Positions 18,464-27,483 are shown, numbered from the stretch's first letter. The stretch is DNA of 64,000 nt from JBGPEQ01 sp035518775 (GCA_035518775.1 DATIXH010000301.1:1-64000), one strand, 5' to 3'. The notes: generated from the sequence alone by a model not told the origin. Made by a program: numbers and translations.

Positions 18464-19231
18464 ATGGCACCCCTTCTCCAGATCGTCGACCTGCACAAGC
18501 GCTTCGCCGAGCTGGAGGTGCTCTCGGGCATCTCGCTGGACGTGGCGCGCGGCGAGAAGGTCTCGATCATCGGGCCGAGCGGCTCCGGCAAGACCACGCT
18601 GCTCCGCTGCATCAACTATCTGGAGAAGCCGACCGCCGGCCACGTCTATATCGACGGCAAGCTGATCGGCGAGAAGCAGGTCAACGGCAACTACGTCCAC
18701 CTCAGCGACCGCGAGCTCGCCAAGGAGCGCCAGGAGATCGGCTTCGTCTTCCAGCGCTTCAACCTGTTCCCGCATCTGACCGCGCTCGGCAACGTCACCA
18801 TCGCGCCGCAGAAGGTGCTGGGCCTGCCGCGCGAGGAGGCCGAGGCGCGCGGCCGCGAGATGCTCACCAAGGTCGGCCTCGCCCACAAGATCAACGAATA
18901 TCCCGAGCGGCTCTCCGGCGGCCAGCAGCAGCGCGTCGCCATCGCCCGCGTGCTCGCCATGCAGCCCAAGCTCATGCTGTTCGACGAGGCCACCTCCGCC
19001 CTCGATCCCGAGCTGATCGGCGAGGTCTTGCGCGTCATGCGCCAGCTGGCGGAGGAGGGGCGCACCATGGTGATCGTCACCCACGAGATCCAGTTCGCCG
19101 GCGAAGTCTCCGACCGCGTGATCTTCATGGACGGCGGCAAGATCGTGGAGCAGGGCCCGCCGCGCGAGGTGCTGCAGAAGCCGCAGCAGCCCCGCACCCG
19201 CGAGTTCCTCAAGCACATCCAGGAACGCTAG
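18464..19231 (+). CDS. Polar amino-acid type ABC transporter ATPase
   Basis: 255 aa, GlnQ/HisP group. Walker A GPSGSGKTT, Q-loop FVFQRFNLFPH, signature LSGGQQQRV, Walker B LMLFDEATSALDPE, H-loop MVIVTHE. It carries an insertion near residues 65-85 (GEKQVNGNYVHLSDRELAKER) seen in the HisP-like branch. The gene lies 86 bp after the binding protein and 12 bp before the first permease. Confidence 0.93.
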   Translation: MAPLLQIVDLHKRFAELEVLSGISLDVARGEKVSIIGPSGSGKTTLLRCINYLEKPTAGHVYIDGKLIGEKQVNGNYVHLSDRELAKERQEIGFVFQRFNLFPHLTALGNVTIAPQKVLGLPREEAEARGREMLTKVGLAHKINEYPERLSGGQQQRVAIARVLAMQPKLMLFDEATSALDPELIGEVLRVMRQLAEEGRTMVIVTHEIQFAGEVSDRVIFMDGGKIVEQGPPREVLQKPQQPRTREFLKHIQER

Positions 19232-19243
19232 GGTCCACGCGCC

Positions 19244-19909
19244 ATGTATTTCCTGCACGTGCTGGAGGCCAAGGGCTGGTACTTCCTCACCACGCTGCTC
19301 GGCGGCTGGCCGGAGACCGCCGGCGTGGCCGCGGCGTCGCTGGTCTTCGCCCTCGTCGTCGGGCTCTTCATCGCCCTGTTGCGGCTGTCGCGCTGGCGCC
19401 TGCTGCGCTTCCCGGCCATCGCGTATGTCGAGTTCTTCCGCGGCACGCCGGCGCTGGTGCAGCTCTTCGTCATCTATTTCGGCCTGCCCGACACGGGCTT
19501 TCAGCCCTCGCCCCTGCAGGCCGCGATCGTCGGGCTCGGCCTCAACGGTGCCGCCTATCTCTCCGAGATCTACCGCGCCGGCATCGAATCGATCCACCGC
19601 GGACAGATGGAGGCGTCGCTCTCGCTCGGCATGACGCCGGCGAGCGCCATGCGCTACATCATCCTGCCCCAGGCCATCCGCACGATGCTGCCGCCGATCA
19701 CCAACTTCGCGATCGTGCTGCTGAAGGACACGGCCATCATCTTCGCCGTCGGCGTCGTCGAGATCATGGCGCTGGCCCGCAACCTCGTGACCGAGACCTT
19801 GCAGAGCGCCGTCATCTATCTCATCGCCGGCGCCATCTATCTCTGCATGACCATCCCCATGGCCCGCATCGCCGCCCGCCTCGAGCGGGCGAAGCGGGCC
19901 TGGCAGTAG
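19244..19909 (+). CDS. Polar amino-acid type ABC transporter permease 1
   Basis: 221 aa, HisM/HisQ family. About five membrane segments, with the family hallmarks YVEFFRGTPALVQLFVIYFGLP, AYLSEIYRAGIESIHRGQMEASLSLGM (EAA loop) and LLKDTAIIFAVGVVEIM. It is followed after 10 bp by a homologous permease; the two probably form a heterodimer. Confidence 0.92.
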   Translation: MYFLHVLEAKGWYFLTTLLGGWPETAGVAAASLVFALVVGLFIALLRLSRWRLLRFPAIAYVEFFRGTPALVQLFVIYFGLPDTGFQPSPLQAAIVGLGLNGAAYLSEIYRAGIESIHRGQMEASLSLGMTPASAMRYIILPQAIRTMLPPITNFAIVLLKDTAIIFAVGVVEIMALARNLVTETLQSAVIYLIAGAIYLCMTIPMARIAARLERAKRAWQ

Positions 19910-19919
19910 GGTCGCGGCG

Positions 19920-20606
19920 ATGCTCCAGCTCCCCGAGATCTACGCCGAGAACATCCATCGCTGGCTGCCGGAGCTGCTGTATTTCGCCCGCACCACCCTG
20001 CTGATCGCGGCGCTGTCGTTCGTCCTGGCGGTCGCCATCGGCCTCGTCCTCGCGCTGATGCGCACCTCGCGGTCATCCGTGTCGGGCGGCCTGGCGGCCG
20101 GCTACATCGAGATCTGCCGCGGCCTGCCGATCGTGGTGCTGCTCTACATCGTCTATTTCGCTCCGCCCCAGTTCTTCCCCGGGCTCGGCTGGAAGTGGTT
20201 CACGACGCTGGCCGGCGCCGTGCTCGGGCTCGGCATCCATGGCGGCGCGATCCTGGCCGAGGTCTTCCGCTCCGGCATCGAGGCCCTGCACAAGGGCCAG
20301 CGCGAGGCCGCGCTCTCGCTCGGCATGACGCCGGCCAAGGCCACGGCCTACATCATCCTGCCGCAGGCCGCCCGCATCGTCCTCCCGCCGGTCGGCAACT
20401 ACGCCATCGGCCTGCTCAAGGACACCTCGCTCTGCTCGCTGATCGGCGCCAACGAGCTGATGAACGACGCCAAGAGCATCGCCTTCGCCGACTACCAGCC
20501 GATGGCCGTCTTCGTGCTGGTGGCCGGCATCTATTTCGCCATGAGCTACCCGCTGTCGCTCTGCGTCCGCTACATGGAAGCGCGCATGAGCCGCGGCCGG
20601 GCCTGA
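19920..20606 (+). CDS. Polar amino-acid type ABC transporter permease 2
   Basis: 228 aa, same family as the previous gene: YIEICRGLPIVVLLYIVYFAPP, AILAEVFRSGIEALHKGQREAALSLGM, NYAIGLLKDTSLCSLIGANELM. It completes the importer. The enolase-superfamily gene follows after 22 bp and is probably in the same transcript, linking uptake to catabolism of the solute. Confidence 0.92.
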   Translation: MLQLPEIYAENIHRWLPELLYFARTTLLIAALSFVLAVAIGLVLALMRTSRSSVSGGLAAGYIEICRGLPIVVLLYIVYFAPPQFFPGLGWKWFTTLAGAVLGLGIHGGAILAEVFRSGIEALHKGQREAALSLGMTPAKATAYIILPQAARIVLPPVGNYAIGLLKDTSLCSLIGANELMNDAKSIAFADYQPMAVFVLVAGIYFAMSYPLSLCVRYMEARMSRGRA

Positions 20607-20628
20607 AATCCGCCGGAGAAGGAATCCC

Positions 20629-21804
20629 ATGAGAGTCGTCAAGCTCGAAGCCATCCCCGTCCGCATCGCCTACAAGCATGTCGAGGCCAGCTCGCTGATC
20701 GCGCGCGGCGGCGTGGCCGACGTGCTGGTGAAGGTCACCACCGAGGACGGCATCGTCGGCTGGGGCGAATGCACGCGCGCCGCCGACGTGCCGGGCATCG
20801 AGAGCGCGGTCAACGCCATGGCGCCGCTGGTCGTCGGCCGCAGCGCCTGGGACCGCGAGATCATGCAGCGCGAGCTCGCCGTCTACGCGGTCTGGGCCTT
20901 CCAGCCCATGACCGCCAACTTCGCCTTCGCCGGCATCGACATGGCGCTGTGGGACGCCTGCGGCAAGGCCTGCGGCCAGCCGCTCTACCGCCTCTTCGGC
21001 GGCGCCATGCGCGAGGAGGTCGACTATTTCTATTACATGGAATGGGGCACGCCGAAGGAGATCGCGAAGCAGGCCAAGGACGGCGTGAAGAAGGGCTACC
21101 GCGCCTACTACATCAAGGCCGGCGTCGACGAGAAGCGCGAGGAGGCGATGCTGGAAGCCCTGCGCGACGGCATCGGCTCGGACGGGCTGATCCGCATCGA
21201 CGTCAACCAGTCCTGGGACATGCCGACCGCCGTGCGGCTGCTGAAGCGCTGGCACGAGAAGTTCGTGATCGATTTCGTTGAGGCCCCGGTTCGCATCGAC
21301 CCCATCGAGAACAACCTCGATCTCATGCAGCAGGTCGACGTGCCCATCTGCGTGAACGAGGGCTTGTGGCGCGAGGCCGATGCCTGGCGCATCATCAAGA
21401 GTCGCGGCGGCCACTATCTCTGCTTCAGCCAATATTGGGTCGGCTCGCTCGCCCGCTGGCACATGATGTGCCACGCCGGCCATCAGGAGGGCTGGCTGGT
21501 CTGCAAGCACACCCACGGCGAGTTCGGCCTCACCGCCGCCGCCGGCCAGCACATCATGCTGACCATCCCCAACGCCTGTCTCGGCCACCAGCAGACCGCC
21601 CAGATGATGGAGGACGATATTCTGACCGAGCGCATCCCGATCGCCGACGGCCCACGCTGGGGCCGCATCGACGGCGCCGGCCTCGGCGTCGAGGTCGACG
21701 AGGATAAGGTGGCGAAATATCACGCCGACTACCGCCAGCACGGCGAGTTCCCGACCTATGTCGGCAAGGTCGCCGCGCCGGCGGCCGCCAAGCGCCGACG
21801 TTAG
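20629..21804 (+). CDS. Mandelate racemase/muconate lactonizing enzyme family protein
   Basis: 391-aa enolase-superfamily member. Metal ligands are D191 (RIDVNQSW), E218 (FVEAP) and E244 (CVNEG). The usual KxK general-base motif is reduced to YIK (Y161, K163), and H294/H296 (CKHTHGEFG) may serve as the opposite acid/base. The N-terminal capping domain ends near residue 125. The reaction is abstraction of a proton next to a carboxylate, for example an acid-sugar dehydratase or racemase; the substrate is not predictable. Its position after the transporter suggests that it acts on the imported compound. The C-terminal tail is KRRR. Confidence 0.85.
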   Translation: MRVVKLEAIPVRIAYKHVEASSLIARGGVADVLVKVTTEDGIVGWGECTRAADVPGIESAVNAMAPLVVGRSAWDREIMQRELAVYAVWAFQPMTANFAFAGIDMALWDACGKACGQPLYRLFGGAMREEVDYFYYMEWGTPKEIAKQAKDGVKKGYRAYYIKAGVDEKREEAMLEALRDGIGSDGLIRIDVNQSWDMPTAVRLLKRWHEKFVIDFVEAPVRIDPIENNLDLMQQVDVPICVNEGLWREADAWRIIKSRGGHYLCFSQYWVGSLARWHMMCHAGHQEGWLVCKHTHGEFGLTAAAGQHIMLTIPNACLGHQQTAQMMEDDILTERIPIADGPRWGRIDGAGLGVEVDEDKVAKYHADYRQHGEFPTYVGKVAAPAAAKRRR

Positions 21805-22565
21805 AGCCGCGCAGCGGTCAGCCATACCAGGACGAGTACCAGCAGCGCGCAGACCAGAAACACGGCGTCGGCGCGCGCGAATGTCGAAGCGCGCAGGCTC
21901 GTCCGGACCATGGGATGATGCAGGCCACGCGCCTCCATGCTGATGGCGGCCCGGCTGGCTTTGCGCACGGTGCTCGCCAGCAGCGGGACGGCGAGCCCGG
22001 GCAGCGTGCGCAGCCTCGCCCGCCAGGGCGCCGATCGGTCGGCGCGCATGCTGCGCGCCAGCCGGATCTGCCGGAGATCGTCGCGCAGATAGGGCAGGAA
22101 CTGCAGGGCGGAGAAGACGCTGAAGCCGATGAAGGCCGGCAGCCGCGCCCGCTGCATCAGCGCGCGCACGAGGTCCGCAGGATCGGTGGAGCGGACGAAT
22201 GCGTAGGAGATCAGGCCGAAGGAGAGTGCGCGCAGGAACAGCGCGGCGCCGGCATTGGCGGCGGGATCGCGGAGGAGCGCCGGCGCCCCCAGCGACTCGG
22301 AATAGGCCGCGGTGCTCGCGGGGAACAGCAGGTTCGCCCAGAGATAGCCGAAGCCGACGAGCGCGAACGGCAGCATCGCCTTCAGCAGCGCCAGCGGCCC
22401 GACCCGCTCCAGCGCGATCAGGGCGACGGCCACGGCCGCCGCCAGCAGCAGCTGGAACAGCGCGTCGAACACCAGCGTCGCCGCGGCGATATAGAGCAGC
22501 GCCGCCGCCAGCTTGCTGAGCGGATTCACGCGCCGCAGCCGCAGCGGCTCAGGCGGCCAGCGCAT
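21801..22565 (-). CDS. ykoC: ECF transporter transmembrane component (EcfT, YkoC-like)
   Basis: 254 aa from ATG 22565 (MRWPPEPLRLRRVNPLSKLA), overlapping the upstream ATPase gene by 17 bp; a GTG at VNPLSK is the alternative. Several membrane segments, then the coupling helices with SMRADRSAPWRAR and the end motif ISMEARGLHHPMVRTSL, matching the EcfT Ala-Arg-Gly and RT signature. It links the ATPase to the substrate-capture protein YkoE. It is the last gene of the riboswitch-controlled thiamine/HMP operon. The 3' end overlaps the convergent enolase-family gene by 4 bp. Confidence 0.87.
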   Translation of the reverse strand: MRWPPEPLRLRRVNPLSKLAAALLYIAAATLVFDALFQLLLAAAVAVALIALERVGPLALLKAMLPFALVGFGYLWANLLFPASTAAYSESLGAPALLRDPAANAGAALFLRALSFGLISYAFVRSTDPADLVRALMQRARLPAFIGFSVFSALQFLPYLRDDLRQIRLARSMRADRSAPWRARLRTLPGLAVPLLASTVRKASRAAISMEARGLHHPMVRTSLRASTFARADAVFLVCALLVLVLVWLTAARL

Positions 22566-24237
22566 CGAGCCAGCCCTGGAGACGATAGGCCGCCGGCATG
22601 GCCAGTCCCATGGCGGCGAGGAAGCGGCCGTCGCCCAGCACGGTGTCGGCGCGGTCGCAGCGCACGAGCCGGCCGCGCTCCAGCACCGCCACCCGGTCGC
22701 ACAGCGCCGCCACCAGGTCGAGATCATGGCTGATGACGACGATGGCGCGATCGGCGCGCCGCTGGCCGGCGATCAGCGCCTGCAGCTGCCCGGTCGCGCG
22801 CGCGTCGAGCCCATAGCTCGGCTCGTCCAGCACAAGCAGGGGCGTGGCGCCGGCCGCGACCACGGCCAGCACGCTCAGCCGCCGCTTCTGCCCCTGGCTG
22901 AGCTCGTAGGGATGCGCGTCGCGCAGCGGCCAGAGGCCGGCCTCGCACAGCAGCGCTTCGACCTGCTCCTGCCCGTCCTTGGGCAGGCTCGCCGCCAGCT
23001 CCGCGCGCACGGTCGCGCCGACGAACTGATGCTCCGGATTCTGGAAGACGAAGCGCATCGGCCGGCCGGCTGCGTCGCCGAGCATCCTCCGTTCGCCACG
23101 CGTCGGCGCAAGCAGCCCGCTCATGATCTGCCCCAGGGTCGACTTGCCGGCGCCGTTGCGCCCGACCAGGCCGAGGATCTCGCCGCCCTGCAGCGTGAGC
23201 GACAGGTCGGCGAGGATCGCAGGCCCGCCGCGCGGCGCGAAGCCGATGCTGTCGAGCCGCAGCAACGGCCGCCCCTCGTCGGTGCGCGGCGGCGCGCGCC
23301 GCACCGCGCTCCACCGCCGCAGGCCGTCGCGGATGGCCGTCCGCCAGACAGGCTGCCGCCCCGCGGCGCGCTCCAGCGCATCCGCGGCCTCGGCGAGCGT
23401 CAGAGGCCGCTCCGCCAGCGCCACGCCGGCGCCTCGCAACGCCTGAAAGAGCTCGGCCGCCGGCGGGCACCAGACGCCCGCCTCCGCCGCCAGCGCGTAG
23501 CGCTCGTGGAACAGCGTCGTCGGCGGCTCGGCCGCGATCAGCCGGCCCTCCGCGTCGAGCAGCAGCACCCGATCGATCAGCGGCAGCAGATGCTCGAGCT
23601 TGTGGTCGATGAACAGCAGCGTCCGCTCGCGTCCGCCGCCCGCGAGGCGCGCGACCGCCGCATAGGTCGCGGCCGTGGCCGCGGGGTCGAGCTGCGATGT
23701 CACTTCATCGAAGACGGTGATCGCCGCATCCTGGGCGAGTGCCGCCGCCAGCAGCACCTTCTGCTTCTCGCCGCCGGAGAGCGTCTGCGTGCGCCGCCGC
23801 CGGAATTCGACCGGCAGGCCGGCCTGCTCCAGCGCCGCATCGAGGCGCCGGTCGATCTCGACCGGCGCCACGCAACGGTTCTCCAGCGCGAACGCGATCT
23901 CATCCTCGACCGTGAGCGCGCAGAGCTGGCTGTCCACATCCTGGAACACATAGGCGATGTCCCCTGCGAGCTCCGGCACGCTGCCGTCGCGCACGTCGCG
24001 CCCGCGCACCCTCACCGCGCCGACGACTGCGGCAGCGATTGATTTCGGCACGAGCCCGTTGAGGCAGAGCGCCAGGGTGCTCTTGCCGCCGCCCGACGGT
24101 CCCAGAAGCAGCACGCGCTCGCCCGCCTCGATCCGCAGCGACACGTCGGCGAGCACTAGCTGCTCGCGGAAGGAATAGCGGACCGAGAGCCCGTCGATGT
24201 CGATGGCGGGCGTCCCGGCCGCGTCCGCGTCGCTCAC
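22549..24237 (-). CDS. ykoD: Fused double ECF ATPase (EcfA1-EcfA2, YkoD-like)
   Basis: 562 aa with two complete ATPase halves. Half 1 (about 10-250): Walker A GPSGGGKST, signature LSGGEKQKV, Walker B ITVFDEVTSQLD. Half 2 (about 315-560): Walker A GRNGAGKST, a deviant signature LSQGQKRRL, Walker B LLVLDEPSYGLD. The GTG start at 24237 overlaps the stop of ykoE (GTGA), so translation is coupled. Tandem fused ATPases are the YkoD arrangement of thiamine/HMP transporters. Confidence 0.9.
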   Translation of the reverse strand: MSDADAAGTPAIDIDGLSVRYSFREQLVLADVSLRIEAGERVLLLGPSGGGKSTLALCLNGLVPKSIAAAVVGAVRVRGRDVRDGSVPELAGDIAYVFQDVDSQLCALTVEDEIAFALENRCVAPVEIDRRLDAALEQAGLPVEFRRRRTQTLSGGEKQKVLLAAALAQDAAITVFDEVTSQLDPAATAATYAAVARLAGGGRERTLLFIDHKLEHLLPLIDRVLLLDAEGRLIAAEPPTTLFHERYALAAEAGVWCPPAAELFQALRGAGVALAERPLTLAEAADALERAAGRQPVWRTAIRDGLRRWSAVRRAPPRTDEGRPLLRLDSIGFAPRGGPAILADLSLTLQGGEILGLVGRNGAGKSTLGQIMSGLLAPTRGERRMLGDAAGRPMRFVFQNPEHQFVGATVRAELAASLPKDGQEQVEALLCEAGLWPLRDAHPYELSQGQKRRLSVLAVVAAGATPLLVLDEPSYGLDARATGQLQALIAGQRRADRAIVVISHDLDLVAALCDRVAVLERGRLVRCDRADTVLGDGRFLAAMGLAMPAAYRLQGWLDALAA

Positions 24238-24842
24238 CCCCCGCCCCGCTTGTCGGCGTCGATGGCGAGGCCGCTCAGCACGCCCGTGCGATAGAGCGCA
24301 TCGCCGATGAGCTTGCCGAGCAGCCCCGCCAGCAGCATGCCGCTCAGCACCCGCAGCACGGCCATGGCGATCAGCAGCCCCGGCGCCAGCGTGCCGTAGC
24401 TGAAGCGGATCCAGGTGTAGACGAAGCTGAAGATCGCCGCACTGGCGCCCGAGGCGAGCAGGGTCGGCAGCCGGTAGTTGCGCCAGCGCGTGAGCGCAAA
24501 CGGCAGCTCGGCCCCGGCGCCCTGCACCACGCCCGTGAGCACCAGGATCAAGCCTGCGGGATTGCCCGTCAGCACCTCCGCGATTGCCGCGATCACCTCG
24601 CTGCCGAAGGCCACGAAGGGCTTGCGGATGATGTAGGCCGCCACCACCGAAACCACGCACCAGAATCCGAACAGGATATCGAGCGACAGCGGCCCGATCG
24701 CCGCCTGCCCCAGCAGCCACAGCTGCACCCAGGCGAGGTACAGCACGGCGAAGACGATACCGAGCGCGGCCACGATCACGGTCTCCCGCTGCGTCCAGGC
24801 GCGCTCGGACTTCGCCGGTTGGAAATGAAGGGTATCGGTCAT
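24234..24842 (-). CDS. ykoE: ECF transporter substrate-capture protein YkoE
   Basis: 202 aa with about five membrane segments. The YkoE family look is clear: TQRETVIVAALGIVFAVLYLAWV, AAYIIRKPFVAFGSEVIAAIAEVLTGNP, GVVQGAGAELPFAL. YkoE is the S-component proposed for hydroxymethylpyrimidine or thiamine. The operon order (riboswitch, ykoF, ykoE, ykoD, ykoC) strongly supports this. GGAGACC lies before the ATG on the minus strand. Confidence 0.9.
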   Translation of the reverse strand: MTDTLHFQPAKSERAWTQRETVIVAALGIVFAVLYLAWVQLWLLGQAAIGPLSLDILFGFWCVVSVVAAYIIRKPFVAFGSEVIAAIAEVLTGNPAGLILVLTGVVQGAGAELPFALTRWRNYRLPTLLASGASAAIFSFVYTWIRFSYGTLAPGLLIAMAVLRVLSGMLLAGLLGKLIGDALYRTGVLSGLAIDADKRGGG

Positions 24843-24935
24843 GACGGTCTCCTCTCTTGCGAAGGACCGGTCACGACGACGCCATCAGGGAAAGGGCGCG
24901 CCGCAAACCGGTCCGTTGGAACGGTCGGTTGCGGC

Positions 24936-25547
24936 TCAGGCGACGCTCGGGCTGCCCTTGGAGACGACGGCGGTGAGGACGACGTGGTCCTCGGGCGCCC
25001 CGAAGCCGAGGAAGCTCTGCTCGATCGCCTGGAACACGTCGGCGGCGTCGCCCGCGAGCTTGGTGCAGAAATGCTTGCCGTTGGCGAACAGGCCGGCCCG
25101 CTTCGTGAAGCCGATGCAGGCGGCGATCTGCTCCATGTAGTCGGCGCGCCCGAGCGGATAGAGCGCGATCTGCGCCGCCGTCGCCACGCCGCTGCGCGCC
25201 ACCTGCCGCAGCTGGCCGACCGCCGCCGCAGCGGGGTCATGCTCCCCCGCGACGTTGCGCGCGCGCACCAGGTCGGCGCGGCAGCGCGGATCGTCCGGCT
25301 CCCCCGGGCAGCCCCGCGACAGGCTGACGTTCATCACCACATGGCCGCCGGCCGTGGCGGCCGCGACGAAGCTCTCCTGCAGCGCCGGGAACAGCGCATC
25401 CGGCGGCCCGATCAGCGTCGTGCTGATGTCGTCGGTCGCGACCTCCAGCCGGTCCTTGTAGCGGTCGAGCGCCTCGATGGCGTGCAGGATCACGCCGATG
25501 AAATCGCTCGACATGGGATAGATGGAAAACTGGCATCCGAGAAACAT
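24936..25547 (-). CDS. ykoF: YkoF-like thiamine/HMP-binding protein
   Basis: 203 aa, two repeated ferredoxin-like halves: GCQFSIYPMSSDFIGVILHAIEAL with TDDISTTLIGPPDALFPALQESF, and AAQIALYPLGRADYMEQIAACIGF with GKHFCTKLAGDAADVFQAIEQSF. Each half has the VVMNVSLSRG / VVLTAVVSKGS strand. YkoF of Bacillus binds thiamine in the cytoplasm. The ATG at 25547 has GGAGAGAG just upstream, and this ribosome site directly adjoins the TPP riboswitch, so a long frame starting at 25628 inside the riboswitch is rejected. Confidence 0.88.
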   Translation of the reverse strand: MFLGCQFSIYPMSSDFIGVILHAIEALDRYKDRLEVATDDISTTLIGPPDALFPALQESFVAAATAGGHVVMNVSLSRGCPGEPDDPRCRADLVRARNVAGEHDPAAAAVGQLRQVARSGVATAAQIALYPLGRADYMEQIAACIGFTKRAGLFANGKHFCTKLAGDAADVFQAIEQSFLGFGAPEDHVVLTAVVSKGSPSVA

Positions 25548-25552
25548 TGCTC

Positions 25553-25640
25553 TCTCCGCTGGCATTACCCAGATCAGATCAGAAGGGTTGAACGGAGCAG
25601 CCGTTCTCTCAGCCCCCGAGCGGGGCACCCCTGCAACGTG
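25553..25640 (-). promoter_or_regulatory. TPP (THI-box) riboswitch
   Basis: The minus strand reads the THI consensus in order: GGGGTGCC, then GGGGCTGAGAGAAC, then AACCCTTCTGATCTGATC, then TGGGTAATGCCAGCGGAG. These are the pyrimidine-sensing (CTGAGA) and diphosphate-sensing arms of the thiamine pyrophosphate aptamer. The 3' strand of the closing stem runs directly into GGAGAGAG, the ribosome site of ykoF, leaving no room for a separate terminator. Control is therefore probably translational: TPP binding hides the ribosome site. Confidence 0.95.
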
Positions 25641-25784
25641 AAGGCAGAGCTAGCACGGGCCGGGCCGGCCTGTCCATGCCTCGGTTACCCGCCGCAACGG
25701 ACGGCGCTGCGAGCGTCAATGCATCTGCCGGCGACGACAAGTTGGCGTACATTGGACGCGAGATGCCAAACGGGAGTCAGTGGG

Positions 25785-26219
25785 ATGGCGGAAGCAGAAC
25801 TGTTCGGGGGTGGTTGCCTGTGCGGCGCCGTTCGATATCACGCTAAGGCGCGCCCAGTGCGCGGCGTGATCTGCCACTGCTCGACCTGCCGCCGGCATTC
25901 GGGCGCTCCGGCGCTGGCGTTCGTGCACTTCCCGGCGGCCGCGTTCGCCTGGCTCGGCGCGGAGCCGAGTTGGTACCGCTCGTCACGCTACGCGCAGCGA
26001 GGGTTCTGCCCGGCCTGCGGCAGCACCGTGGCGATGCGCGAGGAGGTCCTCGGCGATCGCGTGCAGATCTGCGTCGGCAGCCTCGACGATCCCGACAAGG
26101 TCCGGATCGACGACCACGTCTGGACGTCGGAGCGCGTCGCCTGGTTCGAGATCAAGGACGAGCTCCCGCGTTTCGCGCGCAGCAGCGCCGCCGTGCCCTC
26201 GAAGGCGCCGGAGCCGTAG
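25785..26219 (+). CDS. GFA family (glutathione-dependent formaldehyde-activating-like) protein
   Basis: 144 aa small zinc protein. The family signature is complete: GGCLCGAVRY, ICHCSTCRRHSGAP, and GFCPACGSTV provide the Cys ligands of two zinc sites. Family members bind glutathione adducts or related small molecules; many have unknown substrates. The ATG at 25785 follows CGGGAG. It stands 145 bp from the riboswitch on the opposite strand and 4 bp before the next gene. Confidence 0.88.
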   Translation: MAEAELFGGGCLCGAVRYHAKARPVRGVICHCSTCRRHSGAPALAFVHFPAAAFAWLGAEPSWYRSSRYAQRGFCPACGSTVAMREEVLGDRVQICVGSLDDPDKVRIDDHVWTSERVAWFEIKDELPRFARSSAAVPSKAPEP

Positions 26220-26223
26220 CGGG

Positions 26224-27429
26224 GTGACGCCGGCGCCACGCAGCGCCGCGCTCGTGCTGGTGACGCCGGACGGCGCGGTCGTCGGCAGCCTGCCGGCCGT
26301 GCCCGTCGCGACGCCCTGGTGGCAGGAGGTCGAGCCGGTCGTCGCTGCCGTCCGCGAGCGCCACGGCATCGACGTCACCATCCTGCGGCTGCTTCACGCC
26401 GAGCGCGACCGTCCGCACGGCGGCCGCGTCACCTACCTCGCCGAGATCGCCCGTCCCGTCGCGGCCGAACCGTGGGCCAGCACGCTCGAGGACCATCCGC
26501 TGCGTCACCCCTTCGCGCGCCCCGGCGGACCGGCCGCCGATCTGGCCTGGGCGGATTCCGTCCTGGCCGGGCGCGGGCTGCGGCGCTCGGCGACGCCGGT
26601 TCAGGTGCGCACCTGGAACCTGTCGAGCCTGTGGCGCATCCCGCTGCAGAACGAGACGGCCTGGCTGAAGGTCGTGCCGCCGTTCTTCGCCCATGAGGGC
26701 AGTCTGCTGGAACGCCTCGCCGGCGAGCGCGTCCCGACCCTGCTCGGCCACGATGGCGGCCGCATGCTTCTCGCGGAGATCGCCGGCGACGATCTGTACG
26801 AGGCCGAGCCGTCGCAGCTCGCAGAGATGGTGATGCTGCTCGTCGGCCTGCAGCGCGCCTGGATCGGGCATGTCGACGCGCTGCTCGCGCTCGGGCTGCC
26901 GGACTGGCGCCCGCCCGCCCTCGGCGCCGCGATTGCCGACGTGGTCGCGCGCACGGCCGATGACCTCCCCGCCGACGACCGCGCCACGTTGCGCGAATTT
27001 CTGCGCGCCCTCCCCGACCGGTTCGCCGCCATTGCCGCTTGCGGCCTCCCCGACACGCTCGTCCACGGCGACTTCCACTCCGGCAACTTTCGCGGCGAGG
27101 GCCGGCTGCTTACGCTGCTCGACTGGGGCGACAGCGCCGTCGGCCATCCGCTCCTAGACCAGCCCGCCTTCCTCACCCGCGTCCCGGCCGATGCGGCCGC
27201 GCCCCTCCGCGAGCACTGGCTGCGGCTCTGGCGCGACGCCGTCCCCGGCTGCCACCCGTCCCGCGCCGCCCACCTGCTCGCCCCGCTCGCCGCCGCCCGC
27301 CAGGCCGCCATCTACCGGGGCTTCCTCGACCGCATCGAGTCGGCCGAGCACCCCTATCACCGGCACGATCCCGCCGAATGGCTGCAGCGCACCGCCGCCC
27401 TGGTCCGCGAACAGCCGTTTCCGCCTTGA
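26224..27429 (+). CDS. Two-domain protein with C-terminal aminoglycoside phosphotransferase-like kinase
   Basis: 401 aa, GTG start 4 bp after the GFA gene. Residues 1-90 (AALVLVTPDGAVVGSLPAV, ... VTYLAEIARPV) look like a NUDIX-type beta fold but lack the Nudix box. The rest is an APH-type kinase: LKVVPPFFAHEGSLLERLAGERVP for the lysine and helix C region, LVHGDFHSGNF with catalytic Asp, and LLDWGDSAVGHP for the metal-binding Asp. It would phosphorylate a small hydroxylated molecule; nothing indicates antibiotic resistance. The -35 of the array promoter overlaps the stop codon region. Confidence 0.78.
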   Translation: MTPAPRSAALVLVTPDGAVVGSLPAVPVATPWWQEVEPVVAAVRERHGIDVTILRLLHAERDRPHGGRVTYLAEIARPVAAEPWASTLEDHPLRHPFARPGGPAADLAWADSVLAGRGLRRSATPVQVRTWNLSSLWRIPLQNETAWLKVVPPFFAHEGSLLERLAGERVPTLLGHDGGRMLLAEIAGDDLYEAEPSQLAEMVMLLVGLQRAWIGHVDALLALGLPDWRPPALGAAIADVVARTADDLPADDRATLREFLRALPDRFAAIAACGLPDTLVHGDFHSGNFRGEGRLLTLLDWGDSAVGHPLLDQPAFLTRVPADAAAPLREHWLRLWRDAVPGCHPSRAAHLLAPLAAARQAAIYRGFLDRIESAEHPYHRHDPAEWLQRTAALVREQPFPP

Positions 27430-27458
27430 TTTTCGGCACGTATGTTCCTACAATGTTC
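27426..27458 (+). promoter_or_regulatory. Sigma70-like promoter with LexA (SOS) box, array locus 1
   Basis: TTGATT at 27426-27431, exactly 17 bp, then TACAAT at 27449-27454. The alphaproteobacterial LexA motif GTTC-N7-GTTC occupies 27444-27458 and covers the -10, the usual place for repression. Predicted start of transcription is near 27461. The promoter at 44684-44716 has the same three elements at the same distances. No coding gene lies downstream, only the repeat array. Confidence 0.78.
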
Positions 27459-27483
27459 TCGTCGGTCGGTACCTTCGCCGGCC

